A stretch of DNA of 64,000 nt from CAVZQN01 sp963837395 (GTDB taxonomy: Bacteria; Acidobacteriota; HRBIN11; JAKEFK01), in contig CAWINI010000004.1 of assembly GCA_963837395.1 (NCBI GenBank), forward strand, positions 2,790,001-2,854,000. Reading direction: 5' to 3'. The translations under genes were made by a program, and so were the position numbers. The notes beneath the pieces were generated by a model. It saw nothing but the letters and a program-made list of their open reading frames with translations. It was not told the DNA's origin and searched no databases. Of the stretch, positions 50,970 to 60,500 are shown one piece after another (position 1 is the stretch's first letter; every line of letters begins with the position of its first letter).

Positions 50970-51930
50970 ATGAAGTTTTTGTACTTTTTTTGCTCAACAA
51001 TGTTTCTAGCGACGTCACTATCTGTTGCAAATGTTCCCGATCGGATGAATGATGCGATCAAAATACAGGTGCTTTTAGATCGCGCCAATTTTTCGCCAGG
51101 CGAAATTGATGGCAGCATCGGTTCCAACACCGAGCGTGCTCTTGCAGCATTTCAACAGGCACAGAGCCTTCAACCTACAGGAACACCAGATCAAGATACT
51201 CTGGCTGCATTAGACCCGAACGGTGCAGAGCCAACAACTACGTACACGATCCAACCAGAAGATGTGGGAGTGTCCATTTGCAGAAAAAATTCCTACAGAT
51301 TGGATGGAGATGGCGAAATTAAAAAGTTTGGATTATACGTCATCGCTGGAAGAACTTGGTGAAAAGTTTCATGCCAGTCCGAGTCTTTTAAAAAGATTGA
51401 ATCCAAATGCGGAGTTTAAAGCAGGTGAAGAAATTGTAGTGCCGAATGTTTTGGCAGAAGAAAATTCAACTCAAACTCAAACGCAGGCTCAATCGCAATC
51501 CAAATCAAAACAGCAGAAGAACGACATCAAGGTCATTGTTTCGCATGATAATTCCACACTGGAAGTTCAGAACGCAAGTGGTGAAATTCTTTTCTTTGCG
51601 CCAGTGACTGCAGGAAGTGAGCAGGATCCTTTGCCATTAGGGACATGGAAAATAACCAGTATTAATAAGAATCCTGAGTTTCAATACGATCCTGAATTGA
51701 TTCGGAATTCCAAACCGTCAGATACAAAAGCCACTCTTGCACCAGGGCCTAACAATCCAGTTGGTGTTGTCTGGATCGACATTGATAAGGAACATTACGG
51801 AATTCATGGATCGCCCGAACCTTCGAAGATCGGAAAAACAGAATCGAATGGCTGTGTAAGACTTACGAACTGGGACATTGAGCGGCTTTCAAAATTTGTA
51901 AAACCTGGAACAACGGTGATTTTTCAATGA
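50970..51930 (+). pseudogene. L,D-transpeptidase (YkuD) with peptidoglycan-binding domain, frameshifted
   Basis: AAGGAAGGTAAGA precedes ATG 50970. A signal peptide (FLYFFCSTMFLATSLSVA) is followed by a PG_binding_1 domain (IQVLLDRANFSPGEIDGSIG). The frame then breaks at about 51268-51276, where one extra base lies before CCATTTGCAGAA. In the other frame it continues: a LysM-like segment (LEELGEKFHASPSLLKRLNP) and the YkuD domain with HGSPEPSKIG and the catalytic SNGCVRLTN. Restored length is about 319 residues. Makes 3-3 crosslinks in peptidoglycan or anchors lipoproteins. Stop overlaps the M23 gene. Confidence 0.87.
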
Positions 51931-52592
51931 GTATTCGCACATTAACTCTGGTAGGCATTAGCACTTTCGCACTGGGAGTGTTGATGCAGCCGGTAATTTT
52001 TCGGAAGCCACCTCAGATAAGAACATTTATTCCTGAAGGACGTGCAGATAAAGTTCAAAATCCTTCTGAGAAACTGCGGAGTCCTGAAATCCGACCTTTA
52101 CCCCAGTTCGTACCGCCATCTGAACATGCACAAGTAGATCCAAATACGTTACAGGATTTACGACAACATAAATTGTCTTTACCTGTACAGGGCGTGCAAA
52201 TAGGAAATGTGCGAAATTCATTTAGTGAGATGCGAGGCGATCACGTTCATGAAGCTGTCGATATCCTTGCTCCAAGAGATACACCGGTAGTTGCGGTAGA
52301 AGATGGGAAAATAGTAAAACTTTTTTACAGTGTCCGCGGTGGGAATACTATTTATCATTTTGATCCTACCGAAACATATTGTTACTACTACGCTCATCTG
52401 GATCGATATGCTTCCGATATCCACGAAGGTCAATACATTAAACGCGGACAGATCATCGGTTATGTCGGAACTTCAGGGAATGCTCCCAAAGACACACCTC
52501 ATCTTCATTTCGCAATTTTTAAATTGAATGCTGATAAAAAATGGTGGCAGGGCACGCCTATCGATCCATATCCATTGCTGACAAATCAATAA
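51927..52592 (+). CDS. M23 family (LytM) metallopeptidase
   Basis: 221 residues. An N-terminal hydrophobic segment (TLVGISTFALGVLMQP) gives export or anchoring. DHVHEAVDILAPRDTPVVAV carries the HxxxD zinc ligands and DTPHLHFAIFK the HxH. The active site is complete. Cleaves peptidoglycan peptide bridges. Coupled by ATGA to the L,D-transpeptidase, so the pair cuts and re-links the wall together. Confidence 0.92.
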   Translation: MSIRTLTLVGISTFALGVLMQPVIFRKPPQIRTFIPEGRADKVQNPSEKLRSPEIRPLPQFVPPSEHAQVDPNTLQDLRQHKLSLPVQGVQIGNVRNSFSEMRGDHVHEAVDILAPRDTPVVAVEDGKIVKLFYSVRGGNTIYHFDPTETYCYYYAHLDRYASDIHEGQYIKRGQIIGYVGTSGNAPKDTPHLHFAIFKLNADKKWWQGTPIDPYPLLTNQ

Positions 52593-52595
52593 TTT

Positions 52596-52664
52596 AATCA
52601 CGGAAAACACTGAAATCATGGAATTAATAAAAACTATTTCAGTGAATTCCGTGCTTCCGTGATT
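52596..52664. repeat. Dispersed palindromic repeat
   Basis: AATCACGGAAAACACTGAAA at the left and TTTCAGTG...CTTCCGTGATT at the right form an imperfect palindrome, starting 3 bp after the M23 stop. Same family as the copy at 11371. Confidence 0.72.
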
Positions 52665-52680
52665 TAAGGAGTACTGAATT

Positions 52681-52914
52681 ATGGCTAGATGCGAAGTATG
52701 TGAAAACGATTACGATAAATCGTTCGAAGTTATCATGGCAAACAAATCACACATCTTTGATAGCTTTGAATGCGCAATTCATGCGTTGGCACCTGTTTGC
52801 GCGCATTGCGGATGTAAAATTGTTGGACATGGAGTTGAAAGCTCACCTGACATCTTTTGTTGTGTGAATTGCTCGAAGCTTGGTGGAGTTCAAGGGTTGA
52901 AAGACCGGAAATGA
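52681..52914 (+). CDS. Prokaryotic metallothionein-like cysteine-rich protein
   Basis: 77 residues with 10 Cys and several His: ARCEVCENDYDKSFEVIMAN, FDSFECAIHALAPVCAHCGC and DIFCCVNCSK. The pattern matches short bacterial metallothionein-like proteins that bind zinc or other soft metals. AAGGAGTACTGAATT precedes ATG 52681; part of this lies in the repeat next to it. Not in an operon with a metal regulator. Confidence 0.82.
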   Translation: MARCEVCENDYDKSFEVIMANKSHIFDSFECAIHALAPVCAHCGCKIVGHGVESSPDIFCCVNCSKLGGVQGLKDRK

Positions 52915-52930
52915 GACAGCTCGGTTAGCT

Positions 52931-55930
52931 TCAGCCTTTTGCCGCTAGATCTTCGATGGCCAATAAAATATTTTGTTCGCCGGTCTCTTCCATAAACAGA
53001 ACAGAGGCATTCAGAAGCAGATTCTTACGTCCGACCTTTGGAAAATCAAACTCGATTTTGTAATTCTCCAGTTTTTTATTTTGTGGAAGCACTTCCTTTA
53101 ATAACCTTTGCAATTCCCTCCCAGACCATGGATCTCCAAGATCATTCAAATTTTTTCCGGTTGAATCTTCTGGAATTCGAAAAGTTTGATAAAATGCCCG
53201 ATTAGCAATCATAATCTCCAGAGAGCCGCTTAGAATGATTAAAGATTCGTGTGCATTATCGACGATCGCTTCACAATATTGTTTGTATTTTGAAATATCG
53301 GCCACAGAGCGTTTGAATATATCGATGTCAATCAAAACGATCACCGCTCCATCAATCCGATTGTCAACTGTTTTATATGGACGAATTTGAAGTCTGTACC
53401 ACCGACCCCTCCGATCTTTAATCTCTATATCTTTGTGATTCATTGAATCAATGACTTCTATAATCAATCCTGCAAGATTTGGTTCATCTATATTCAGGTT
53501 AATATCAGTGATGATACGGCCCAAATCGGATGGAATCATATTTAATACTTTTTCCGCCATTGGTGTGAAACGGCGGATTCTCAAATCTGGACCGACAATG
53601 ATTGTCGGGATGTGAACAGATGAAAAAAGATTATTTAAATCACCGATAGTCATACTGAGTTCGGAATTTCTGTTATGAAGCTCCTCATTCACTGTCGTAA
53701 GTTCTTCATTGGATGATTGTAATTCTTCTCTCGCTGTTTCCATTTCTTCGTTAGTGCTTTGCAGTTCCTCATTGTTCGATAGGATTTCTTCGTTGGCAGC
53801 TCTCAATTCTTCATTCGTCGCTTCTTGTTCTTCGATAATCGATTGCAAATATTCTCTGGTGGCACTCAGTTCCTGCTCAAGCCGAGCCGCCTGGTTGTGA
53901 TCACTCCGCCGCAAGACTTTTGTTCTTTTCGCACGCCCTTTTTTAGTGCGGGGTTCTGTAATCTCTTCATGAAACGAAATAAGAAAAAATCGTCCGCTCG
54001 ATCGTGGCAATGAGAACGGTGTAACCTCCAGGTTAAACATTTCTGTATGATGACGATCCACTTTTACTAGCAAGCCTTTAACAATTACCTGATTGTCCTC
54101 CCTTTTCACCCGATTCACCGCATTCCTCAGCTCCATGGCGAACCCTTCTTTAGCCATTTTCAGAATATTCAGGCTTGCAATTCCCGATGAAGGTTCCAAG
54201 TAACGTCCTGTTTTTCCACGGAAATGAAGAATGTTAAGATTTTCATCAACGATCACTGACGGCGGAGCATACTTCGATAAGATTAGCCTGTCACCTTCTT
54301 TCAATACATCTCTTTCAGAAATATTTTCCGTATGCGTTTGTTTCGGAATGACGCCCGGATGTTCCAAAGCAGTTGATTCGGACAAATCCAGATGCACCCG
54401 GCTCGGAATCAGCTTCTTCGAAAAAATACGATGTTTCCTGTCTGCCGGAAAAAAGAAGTCTGCAAATCCACCAATGTCTTCCGTACCTCCTAACATCAGA
54501 TATCCGTGTGGGTTTAGGGCATAGTGAAAAACAGGAATGACTTTCCGTTGAAGGGCAGATCCGAAATAAATCAAGAGGTTTCTGCAACTGATTAGATCCA
54601 TTTTTGAAAATGGCGAATTTTGTGTAACATTGTGCCGCGCGAAAATACAAATATCACGAACCATTTTGTTGATTTGATATCCTCGTTCAGTCTTCGTAAA
54701 AAATCTTCGTAGGCGATCGGCACTAACATCCTTTTGAATATCGTAGGAAAACTGGCCACTTCGCGCTTTTTCAATCGCGCTGTCGCTAACATCTGTCCCA
54801 AAAATCTGCATCGGCATGTTTTTTTGATGTTCTTCAAGATATTCCAGCAAGCAAATCGCAATCGAGTATACTTCTTCACCTGTAGAACATGCTGGTACCC
54901 ATACACGAAGTGTTTTGCCAGGACTTGGCTTTATCAATTTTGGGAAGATCTCCAATTTCAGAACTTCAAAAGTTTCAGGATCTCTGAAAAAATTCGTTAC
55001 GTTAATCAGAATGTCTTCATACAAAGCGGACACTTCTTTCTGATTATTTTTTAAGTAATCTACGTAACCCGATAGAGTTTCAACCCTTTGAAGGAGCATG
55101 CGGCGTGAGATACGTCGAATAATGGTACTCGGTTTATAATTCTCAAAATTAACAGCAGAAAATTTTTTCAAAATTCGGAAAATAGAATTCAATGCCTCAT
55201 CTTGAGGAAGAGCCGTATTGTCTAAATGCTCATTGACATCGATAATCGCGCCGTTTTTCAAAACAGGGTGACGTGCAAGCTTTCCAATTTCAGCTGCAAT
55301 CTTATCGGGTGGCATCACAAAATCTACGATGCCGGCATCAATTGCATGTTGCGGCATTCCATTGTATTTGGCTGATTTTTGATCCTGAGCGAACGTAATT
55401 CCACCCGCCGCTTTAATCGCTTTCAGACCAAGGGTTCCATCAGATGCTGTTCCTGACAACAGCACTCCGACAGCATGAGCTTTATGAAATTCGGCAAGTG
55501 ACTGAAAAAAGGAATCGATTGGAAGATGAAGCCCGCGTCCAGCAGTACGTGGATCCAGCTTTAAACCGCCATCCCGCATAAGCATGTTGGTATTAGGAGG
55601 CATTACATAAATATTATTCGGTCTTACTTTGATTCCATTTGTTACTTCCATTACAGGAAGTTTTGTGGCCTTCGTTAGGAGTTCGGTTAAAGCACTTTCA
55701 TGCGTAGGATCCTGATGCTGAACAATGACGAAACCCATATCCGTATTCAAAGGTAGATTTTTGAGAAAAGTAATATAGGCTTCCAGGCCGCCTGCTGAGG
55801 CACCTATACCAACAATCGGGAATAGGTTGTTCTGAGTCTTTTCAGTATTTGAATTTTTTGCAGCGACTGCGCGCGATTTTTTTACTATTTTTTCATTTTT
55901 TGATTTAGCTTTCGATTTCTTGACGGCCAT
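52931..55930 (-). CDS. CheB-CheR fusion with coiled coil and PAS domains
   Basis: 999 residues. After a Lys/Ser-rich start comes a CheB methylesterase domain without receiver (GIGASAGGLEAYITF, VQHQDP, SGTASDGTLGLKAI: Ser-His-Asp). A CheR methyltransferase follows (LRVWVPACSTGEEVYSIAI, DVSDSAIEKAR). A long coiled coil (about residues 680-760, repeated EELxxxNEE) precedes two PAS-like domains (SVHIPTIIVGPDLRIRRFTP and AHESLIILSGSLEIMIANRA). There is no kinase domain, so it likely signals to another protein. It is a single gene outside a chemotaxis cluster. Confidence 0.93.
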   Translation of the reverse strand: MAVKKSKAKSKNEKIVKKSRAVAAKNSNTEKTQNNLFPIVGIGASAGGLEAYITFLKNLPLNTDMGFVIVQHQDPTHESALTELLTKATKLPVMEVTNGIKVRPNNIYVMPPNTNMLMRDGGLKLDPRTAGRGLHLPIDSFFQSLAEFHKAHAVGVLLSGTASDGTLGLKAIKAAGGITFAQDQKSAKYNGMPQHAIDAGIVDFVMPPDKIAAEIGKLARHPVLKNGAIIDVNEHLDNTALPQDEALNSIFRILKKFSAVNFENYKPSTIIRRISRRMLLQRVETLSGYVDYLKNNQKEVSALYEDILINVTNFFRDPETFEVLKLEIFPKLIKPSPGKTLRVWVPACSTGEEVYSIAICLLEYLEEHQKNMPMQIFGTDVSDSAIEKARSGQFSYDIQKDVSADRLRRFFTKTERGYQINKMVRDICIFARHNVTQNSPFSKMDLISCRNLLIYFGSALQRKVIPVFHYALNPHGYLMLGGTEDIGGFADFFFPADRKHRIFSKKLIPSRVHLDLSESTALEHPGVIPKQTHTENISERDVLKEGDRLILSKYAPPSVIVDENLNILHFRGKTGRYLEPSSGIASLNILKMAKEGFAMELRNAVNRVKREDNQVIVKGLLVKVDRHHTEMFNLEVTPFSLPRSSGRFFLISFHEEITEPRTKKGRAKRTKVLRRSDHNQAARLEQELSATREYLQSIIEEQEATNEELRAANEEILSNNEELQSTNEEMETAREELQSSNEELTTVNEELHNRNSELSMTIGDLNNLFSSVHIPTIIVGPDLRIRRFTPMAEKVLNMIPSDLGRIITDINLNIDEPNLAGLIIEVIDSMNHKDIEIKDRRGRWYRLQIRPYKTVDNRIDGAVIVLIDIDIFKRSVADISKYKQYCEAIVDNAHESLIILSGSLEIMIANRAFYQTFRIPEDSTGKNLNDLGDPWSGRELQRLLKEVLPQNKKLENYKIEFDFPKVGRKNLLLNASVLFMEETGEQNILLAIEDLAAKG

Positions 55931-55989
55931 AGAATCTGTGCCTTATATCAATTATTATATTGTTACTATCCCATCTGGCGAGAGATACA

Positions 55990-56295
55990 ATGTTCGTCCG
56001 GTTCAAACGGGTAAGATTAGCTCGAAAAATAGGGGTTGAGGATCATTACTCTTTGCATGCTGTTTTAGTTGAGAATTATCGTAAAAACGGAAAACCTCGC
56101 CAACAGATTATTGCCTATCTTGGATCCATCCAGGAAAAACACCTCTCTGATCCAAATCGTAGAAGTGAATTTCACAATCTTCTATTAAGTAAACTGCGAA
56201 AATTAAATCTTACTCCGCGAGTGCTATCTAAAGTTCAAATGAATTTGATTAGTACATTTGCTCACAAGATTCGCGGTACAAGGACTCAAACTTAA
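55990..56295 (+). CDS. Small protein resembling the N-terminus of IS1634-type transposases
   Basis: 101 residues from ATG 55990. MFVRFKRVRLARKIGVEDHY, then LVENYRKNGKPRQQIIAYLG, matches the opening domain often found at the start of IS1634/IS4-like transposases or as a free-standing protein. No DDE core follows, and the next 115 bp is empty. It may be a remnant or a stand-alone domain protein. Divergent from the CheB-CheR gene. Confidence 0.6.
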   Translation: MFVRFKRVRLARKIGVEDHYSLHAVLVENYRKNGKPRQQIIAYLGSIQEKHLSDPNRRSEFHNLLLSKLRKLNLTPRVLSKVQMNLISTFAHKIRGTRTQT

Positions 56296-56410
56296 AATAA
56301 ATATACTTTAAAAAATTCCACTGCCAGTGGAAGTTTGCTAGATTTATAAAAGGGAAAGGCATCACAAGATTTAGTCAGGGACGCAAAGAACAAATTTTGG
56401 AGGTGCTGAA

Positions 56411-56629
56411 ATGATATGCCAGTATCTGAAGTGCTCATCACCAAAGAGATGTTTGGCAACGGAAGAATATGTTGTTCCTACAGTTCTTGAAGCTTTAGTG
56501 TTTTGTTATTCCCAACCTGAGGAATGCCACTTGTACAAAATCCGAGAAAGATCGATATTTAAGAAGCCGATAAAGAACGCTCTGGAAATTCAAGATCATC
56601 TTTTTTTGAAGGAGGTTCATCGTGGTTGA
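56411..56629 (+). CDS. Small Cys-containing protein coupled to a receiver gene
   Basis: 72 residues with a strong TTTGGAGGTGCTGAA ribosome site before ATG 56411. ICQYLKCSSPKRCLATEEYV and VFCYSQPEECHLYKIRER give Cys pairs that could bind metal. No family recognised. It overlaps the downstream receiver gene by 8 bp, so the two are co-translated and may work together. Confidence 0.6.
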   Translation: MICQYLKCSSPKRCLATEEYVVPTVLEALVFCYSQPEECHLYKIRERSIFKKPIKNALEIQDHLFLKEVHRG

Positions 56630-57044
56630 AATTCTTAACGGTGATCAATCCAAAAGTTCGAATGGTCGCTTGAAAGCGTTGATCGTTGAAGATGAAGCGA
56701 TTGTCGCTGAAGATTTACGTTCCAAGCTTCAAGAGCTCGGCTTCAATGTAATTGCAGTAACAGGTTCAGGCAGAGAAGCTATTGAATGTGCAAAGGAAAC
56801 ACAGCCGGATGTAGTTTTAATGGACTTCCAAATTAGATCAGATCTGAATGGAACTGAAGCTGCTGTGGTGATTCAGGGTATGACCGAATCCCCAATTCCA
56901 ATCGTATTTTTGACAGCGCACGCTGCCAGTGAATTCCCATTACTTGCTGCGGTTGCACCGTACGTATATTTGAGAAAACCTTTTTCAGACGCAGATCTGA
57001 AAAGAATTCTCAATGACGCAGTAAGACTTCGCGACGGTCATTGA
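56622..57044 (+). CDS. Single-domain response regulator
   Basis: 140 residues starting at GTG 56622 after GAAGGAGGTTCATC. KALIVEDEAIVAEDLRSKLQ (acidic pocket), VVLMDFQIRSDLNGTEAA (phosphoacceptor Asp) and YVYLRKPFSDADLKRIL (Lys) are conserved. No output domain. The closest candidate partner in the window is the CheB-CheR-PAS protein, but no kinase is adjacent. Confidence 0.9.
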   Translation: MVEILNGDQSKSSNGRLKALIVEDEAIVAEDLRSKLQELGFNVIAVTGSGREAIECAKETQPDVVLMDFQIRSDLNGTEAAVVIQGMTESPIPIVFLTAHAASEFPLLAAVAPYVYLRKPFSDADLKRILNDAVRLRDGH

Positions 57045-57046
57045 TT

Positions 57047-57136
57047 TTTTTCAACACTACGACACTAAGGCTCAAAGTTCACAATATTTTATTAATAATT
57101 CGGGAACTTAGTGTCCTTGTGCCTTCGTGTTGAAAA
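57047..57136. repeat. Dispersed palindromic repeat between convergent genes
   Basis: The left arm (TTTTCAACACTACGACACTA from 57047) and right arm (TTAGTGTCCTTGTGCC, then TTCGTGTTGAAAA ending 57136) pair around an AT-rich spacer. The right arm contains GTGTCCTT, close to the core target of the IS110 bridge RNA. Confidence 0.75.
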
Positions 57137-57140
57137 CGAC

Positions 57141-60100
57141 TTATTCCGGATTCCAGGTTGGGACGCGACCTGGTGTCCACGGAGCTCCTGCTTGTTCCGC
57201 TTTTGTTTCCAATTCTTTGAGATCAACTTCAATTGATTTCCGCAGCTGTGACAGAACATCGCTGAATTCCGATGCAACGACATCGTATTGTTCACGATTG
57301 GTTTTTGTTGGAGCAGAAGTTGTACTCCAATTACCATTCACAATTTGCTGGACTCTTTCAGTCAATGAAGGAAGTGTTGCTTCGTTGCGTTTTCTTTTCA
57401 CAGTATCACCATTTAAAACGATACTGATGTCCGTGAGCTTCTGTTCAATGGTGCGAGCATCTTCTCTGAGTTTCGGATCTGCTGCAGGTGTATCATCCAG
57501 CGATTTCTTTAAAAAGCTAACCTGCTTTTGAGCTTCACTGAGTGATTGCACTGAACCAAGAACTGCGCGCAGAAGACGCCCGGTCTTTTGTTGAAACGCA
57601 ATTAATTCTTTACGATCCGGTTCCGGCAAAGTGTAGATTCCTAAAGTTTCGGTGGTGAAAGTTTGCCGCTGCCCAACCATTTCCAATTTTCCATCAATCC
57701 GTTTTGCAAGTTGAACATGATATGTCCCTGGAGGAGCAAATGGACCCTGAGGATCTTTATCCCATGGTGCACGATCCGGAGGCGGCTGCAGTTGTGTGGG
57801 ATCGGAAGCTGGATATCGAAGATCCCATGCAACTCGTTGAAATCCTGCTTTTGTTGGACAGGAAATCCGTTTTACTATATTTCCATCTTCATCGGTGACA
57901 ATCAAAAGAATTGCAGGATCTTCTTCACGATCTTCTTCGCTTAACTGCGCCCAGGTCGGATACGTTACATCTTCATTTTTTTCAGCTTTCTTCTTTTCTT
58001 CATCCAGTCGCATTTTTCGTTTTGATTTCAACTCATCTTTCACATAATAAGTAACAATCGCACCAAACGGCGGATTTGGTGCCGCAAAAAATGCATCACC
58101 TTGAAAACCTTTGCCTGGAAATCCAAGTGCAACACTGGGCGCAAACAACGCAGCCTTGCGAACAGGCAACAACGCAAAATCTTCGGATAAAGTTGATTCG
58201 CTAACATTTCGTAACGGTGAGTAATCATCAAGAATTACAAAGCCGCGTCCAAATGTTGCAAGCACCAGATCGTTTTCACGTTTTTGTATTGTGATATCTC
58301 GAATTGGAATTGTTGGAAGATTTCCTTTTAGTTGGATCCACTTGTGGCCGCCATCATTCGTGAAAAAAATTCCGAACTCAGTTCCTGCAAACAGTAAATT
58401 TTTGTTCACATGATCTTCAGCTAATGCCCAAACGGATCCACGTTCCGGAAGGTTTGCGCTGATAGAAGTCCATGACTTACCGCGATCCGTACTCCGCATC
58501 ACATAAGGTTTGAAGTCACCCATTTTATGATTGTTAAATGATGCATAAACGGTGTCAGCATCATGCTGCGATGGTAAAACATCAGAAACATAAGTCATTT
58601 CAGGAACCCCGGAAATTTTGTCGATACGGCGCCAATTTGCTCCACCATCTTCCGTGATCTGAATTAATCCATCATCGGTTCCCACATATAACAAACCTTC
58701 CTTTAACGGAGATTCATTGAACGAAACGATATTTCCGTAGAATGATGTTGATGCATTTTTTGAAACGCTATCTACACTCCAGATGCGTCCCATTACCTTA
58801 AGCTGATTACGATCAATTTTGCGTGTTAAATCAGGACTGATGACTTTCCAGCTATCGCCACGATCGTCGCTTCGAAAAACTTTTTGTGCAGCAATATACA
58901 GCCGGGTATGTGAATGCGGACCAATGACGATTGGCGTGTCCCAATTCCATTTGAGCGGTTCATCCCCTTTTTCAGGTTGAGGCTGAATGTCCACGGTTTC
59001 ACCGGAACGACGATCGAAACGCACAACTCCGGCGTGTTGGGATTCGGAATAAATAATGTTTGGATCTTCAGGATCAATTGTCGAAACAAAACCATCACCC
59101 CCTACCGTGACAAACCAATCGCGATTTGTAATGCCATGATCGCTAATGGTACGTGAAGGTCCGCCTAAACTATTGTTATCTTGAGTGCCGCCATAAACAT
59201 TGTAAAAAGGTTTGTCATTATCTACTGCTACACGATAAAACTGAGTGACTGGAAAATTTGCTGTGAAGTTCCATGTTTTTCCACCATCAAAAGTTTCGTA
59301 AATACCGCCATCGCAACCGGCCAACAAATTGTCGGTGTCATTTGGATTAATCCACAATGCGTGATTATCAACATGTTTGGAGTTTTCACCAACTTTACGG
59401 AATGTTTTTCCGCCATCTTCAGTGACCTGCATGAAAGTATCCATGGAATAAACTTTTCCGACTTCTTTCGGATCGGGAATAATTTCGTTGTAATACTGCG
59501 GACTGGTACTCATGTAATCGCTGCGTTTTTCCCAACTGGAACCGCCATCAGTCGAACGGAAAAATCCACCTTCCTTATTTGCAGCTTCCACGATTGCATA
59601 AATCACATCAGGATCTACAGGTGAAATCGCAAGTCCAATTCGACCTTTGTCTGCTTTTGGAAGTCCGGTTTCAAGCTTCTTCCAGTTGTTTCCGCCATCC
59701 ACAGATTTATAAATTGCTGATTCTGGTCCGCCGTTAATCAATGTCCAAACATGACGCCTGCGCTGATAGGAACTGGCATACAACACATCTGAATTGCGCG
59801 GATCCATCCAGACTTCATTCACACCGGTCTTATCGCTGATTTCCAAAACCTTTTTCCACGTAGTGCCGCCGTCTGTTGTCTTATATAAACCGCGATCTCC
59901 GCCATCTTTCCAAAGTGAACCTTGTGCGGCAACATACACCGTATTAGAATTTTTTGGATCAACAACGATCCTTCCGATGTGCTCAGAATCCTTCAATCCC
60001 ATATTTTTCCAACTGTTGCCGCCATCCGTAGATTTGTAAACTCCGTCACCATATCCTACACTTCGCTGGCTATTGTTTTCGCCCGAACCAACCCAAACTG

Positions 60101-60440
60101 TTAGCGGATCATTTGGATCTAATGTGATGCACCCAATTGAATAGGAACCTTGATCATCAAAAATCGGTTTCCATGTTGTGCCATTGTTCGTAGTTTTCCA
60201 TACGCCGCCGGATGCGACTGCCACATAATATGTGCTTCGTGTTTTCGGATTAATTGCGAAATCTGAAATTCTTCCGGACGCAATCGCAGGACCAATGTTG
60301 CGAAAGGCAAGACCATTAAAGGCATCCGCCTTCATCAATGACTTATCTTCTTTTTTCGTATCTGATTTTGATTTTGTTTCAGCCGCAAAAGCGCTAAAGC
60401 AAATAAGAAGTGATAGAATGAATGCGGATGCACGTCTCAT
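57141..60440 (-). CDS. VPS10/sortilin-like Asp-box exported protein
   Basis: 1099 residues from ATG 60440, chosen because TTTTGGAGGG lies 8 nt upstream; the signal peptide is ASAFILSLLICFSAFAAE. At least eleven SxDxGxxW motifs (KSTDGGNSW, KTTDGGTTW, RSTDGGSSW, RSDDRGDSW, ITEDGGANW) define multi-bladed propellers. The C-terminal 350 residues include a helical end (LRAVLGSVQSLSEAQKQVSF). It is an intact paralogue of the 36142-39323 gene. Exact function unknown; extracellular binding or hydrolysis is often proposed for this family. Confidence 0.88.
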   Translation of the reverse strand: MRRASAFILSLLICFSAFAAETKSKSDTKKEDKSLMKADAFNGLAFRNIGPAIASGRISDFAINPKTRSTYYVAVASGGVWKTTNNGTTWKPIFDDQGSYSIGCITLDPNDPLTVWVGSGENNSQRSVGYGDGVYKSTDGGNSWKNMGLKDSEHIGRIVVDPKNSNTVYVAAQGSLWKDGGDRGLYKTTDGGTTWKKVLEISDKTGVNEVWMDPRNSDVLYASSYQRRRHVWTLINGGPESAIYKSVDGGNNWKKLETGLPKADKGRIGLAISPVDPDVIYAIVEAANKEGGFFRSTDGGSSWEKRSDYMSTSPQYYNEIIPDPKEVGKVYSMDTFMQVTEDGGKTFRKVGENSKHVDNHALWINPNDTDNLLAGCDGGIYETFDGGKTWNFTANFPVTQFYRVAVDNDKPFYNVYGGTQDNNSLGGPSRTISDHGITNRDWFVTVGGDGFVSTIDPEDPNIIYSESQHAGVVRFDRRSGETVDIQPQPEKGDEPLKWNWDTPIVIGPHSHTRLYIAAQKVFRSDDRGDSWKVISPDLTRKIDRNQLKVMGRIWSVDSVSKNASTSFYGNIVSFNESPLKEGLLYVGTDDGLIQITEDGGANWRRIDKISGVPEMTYVSDVLPSQHDADTVYASFNNHKMGDFKPYVMRSTDRGKSWTSISANLPERGSVWALAEDHVNKNLLFAGTEFGIFFTNDGGHKWIQLKGNLPTIPIRDITIQKRENDLVLATFGRGFVILDDYSPLRNVSESTLSEDFALLPVRKAALFAPSVALGFPGKGFQGDAFFAAPNPPFGAIVTYYVKDELKSKRKMRLDEEKKKAEKNEDVTYPTWAQLSEEDREEDPAILLIVTDEDGNIVKRISCPTKAGFQRVAWDLRYPASDPTQLQPPPDRAPWDKDPQGPFAPPGTYHVQLAKRIDGKLEMVGQRQTFTTETLGIYTLPEPDRKELIAFQQKTGRLLRAVLGSVQSLSEAQKQVSFLKKSLDDTPAADPKLREDARTIEQKLTDISIVLNGDTVKRKRNEATLPSLTERVQQIVNGNWSTTSAPTKTNREQYDVVASEFSDVLSQLRKSIEVDLKELETKAEQAGAPWTPGRVPTWNPE

Positions 60441-60500
60441 GGTTTTTCCCTCCAAAAGTGATAACGTAACATAGTTTGGTATTTTTACGTTATAACAAGT

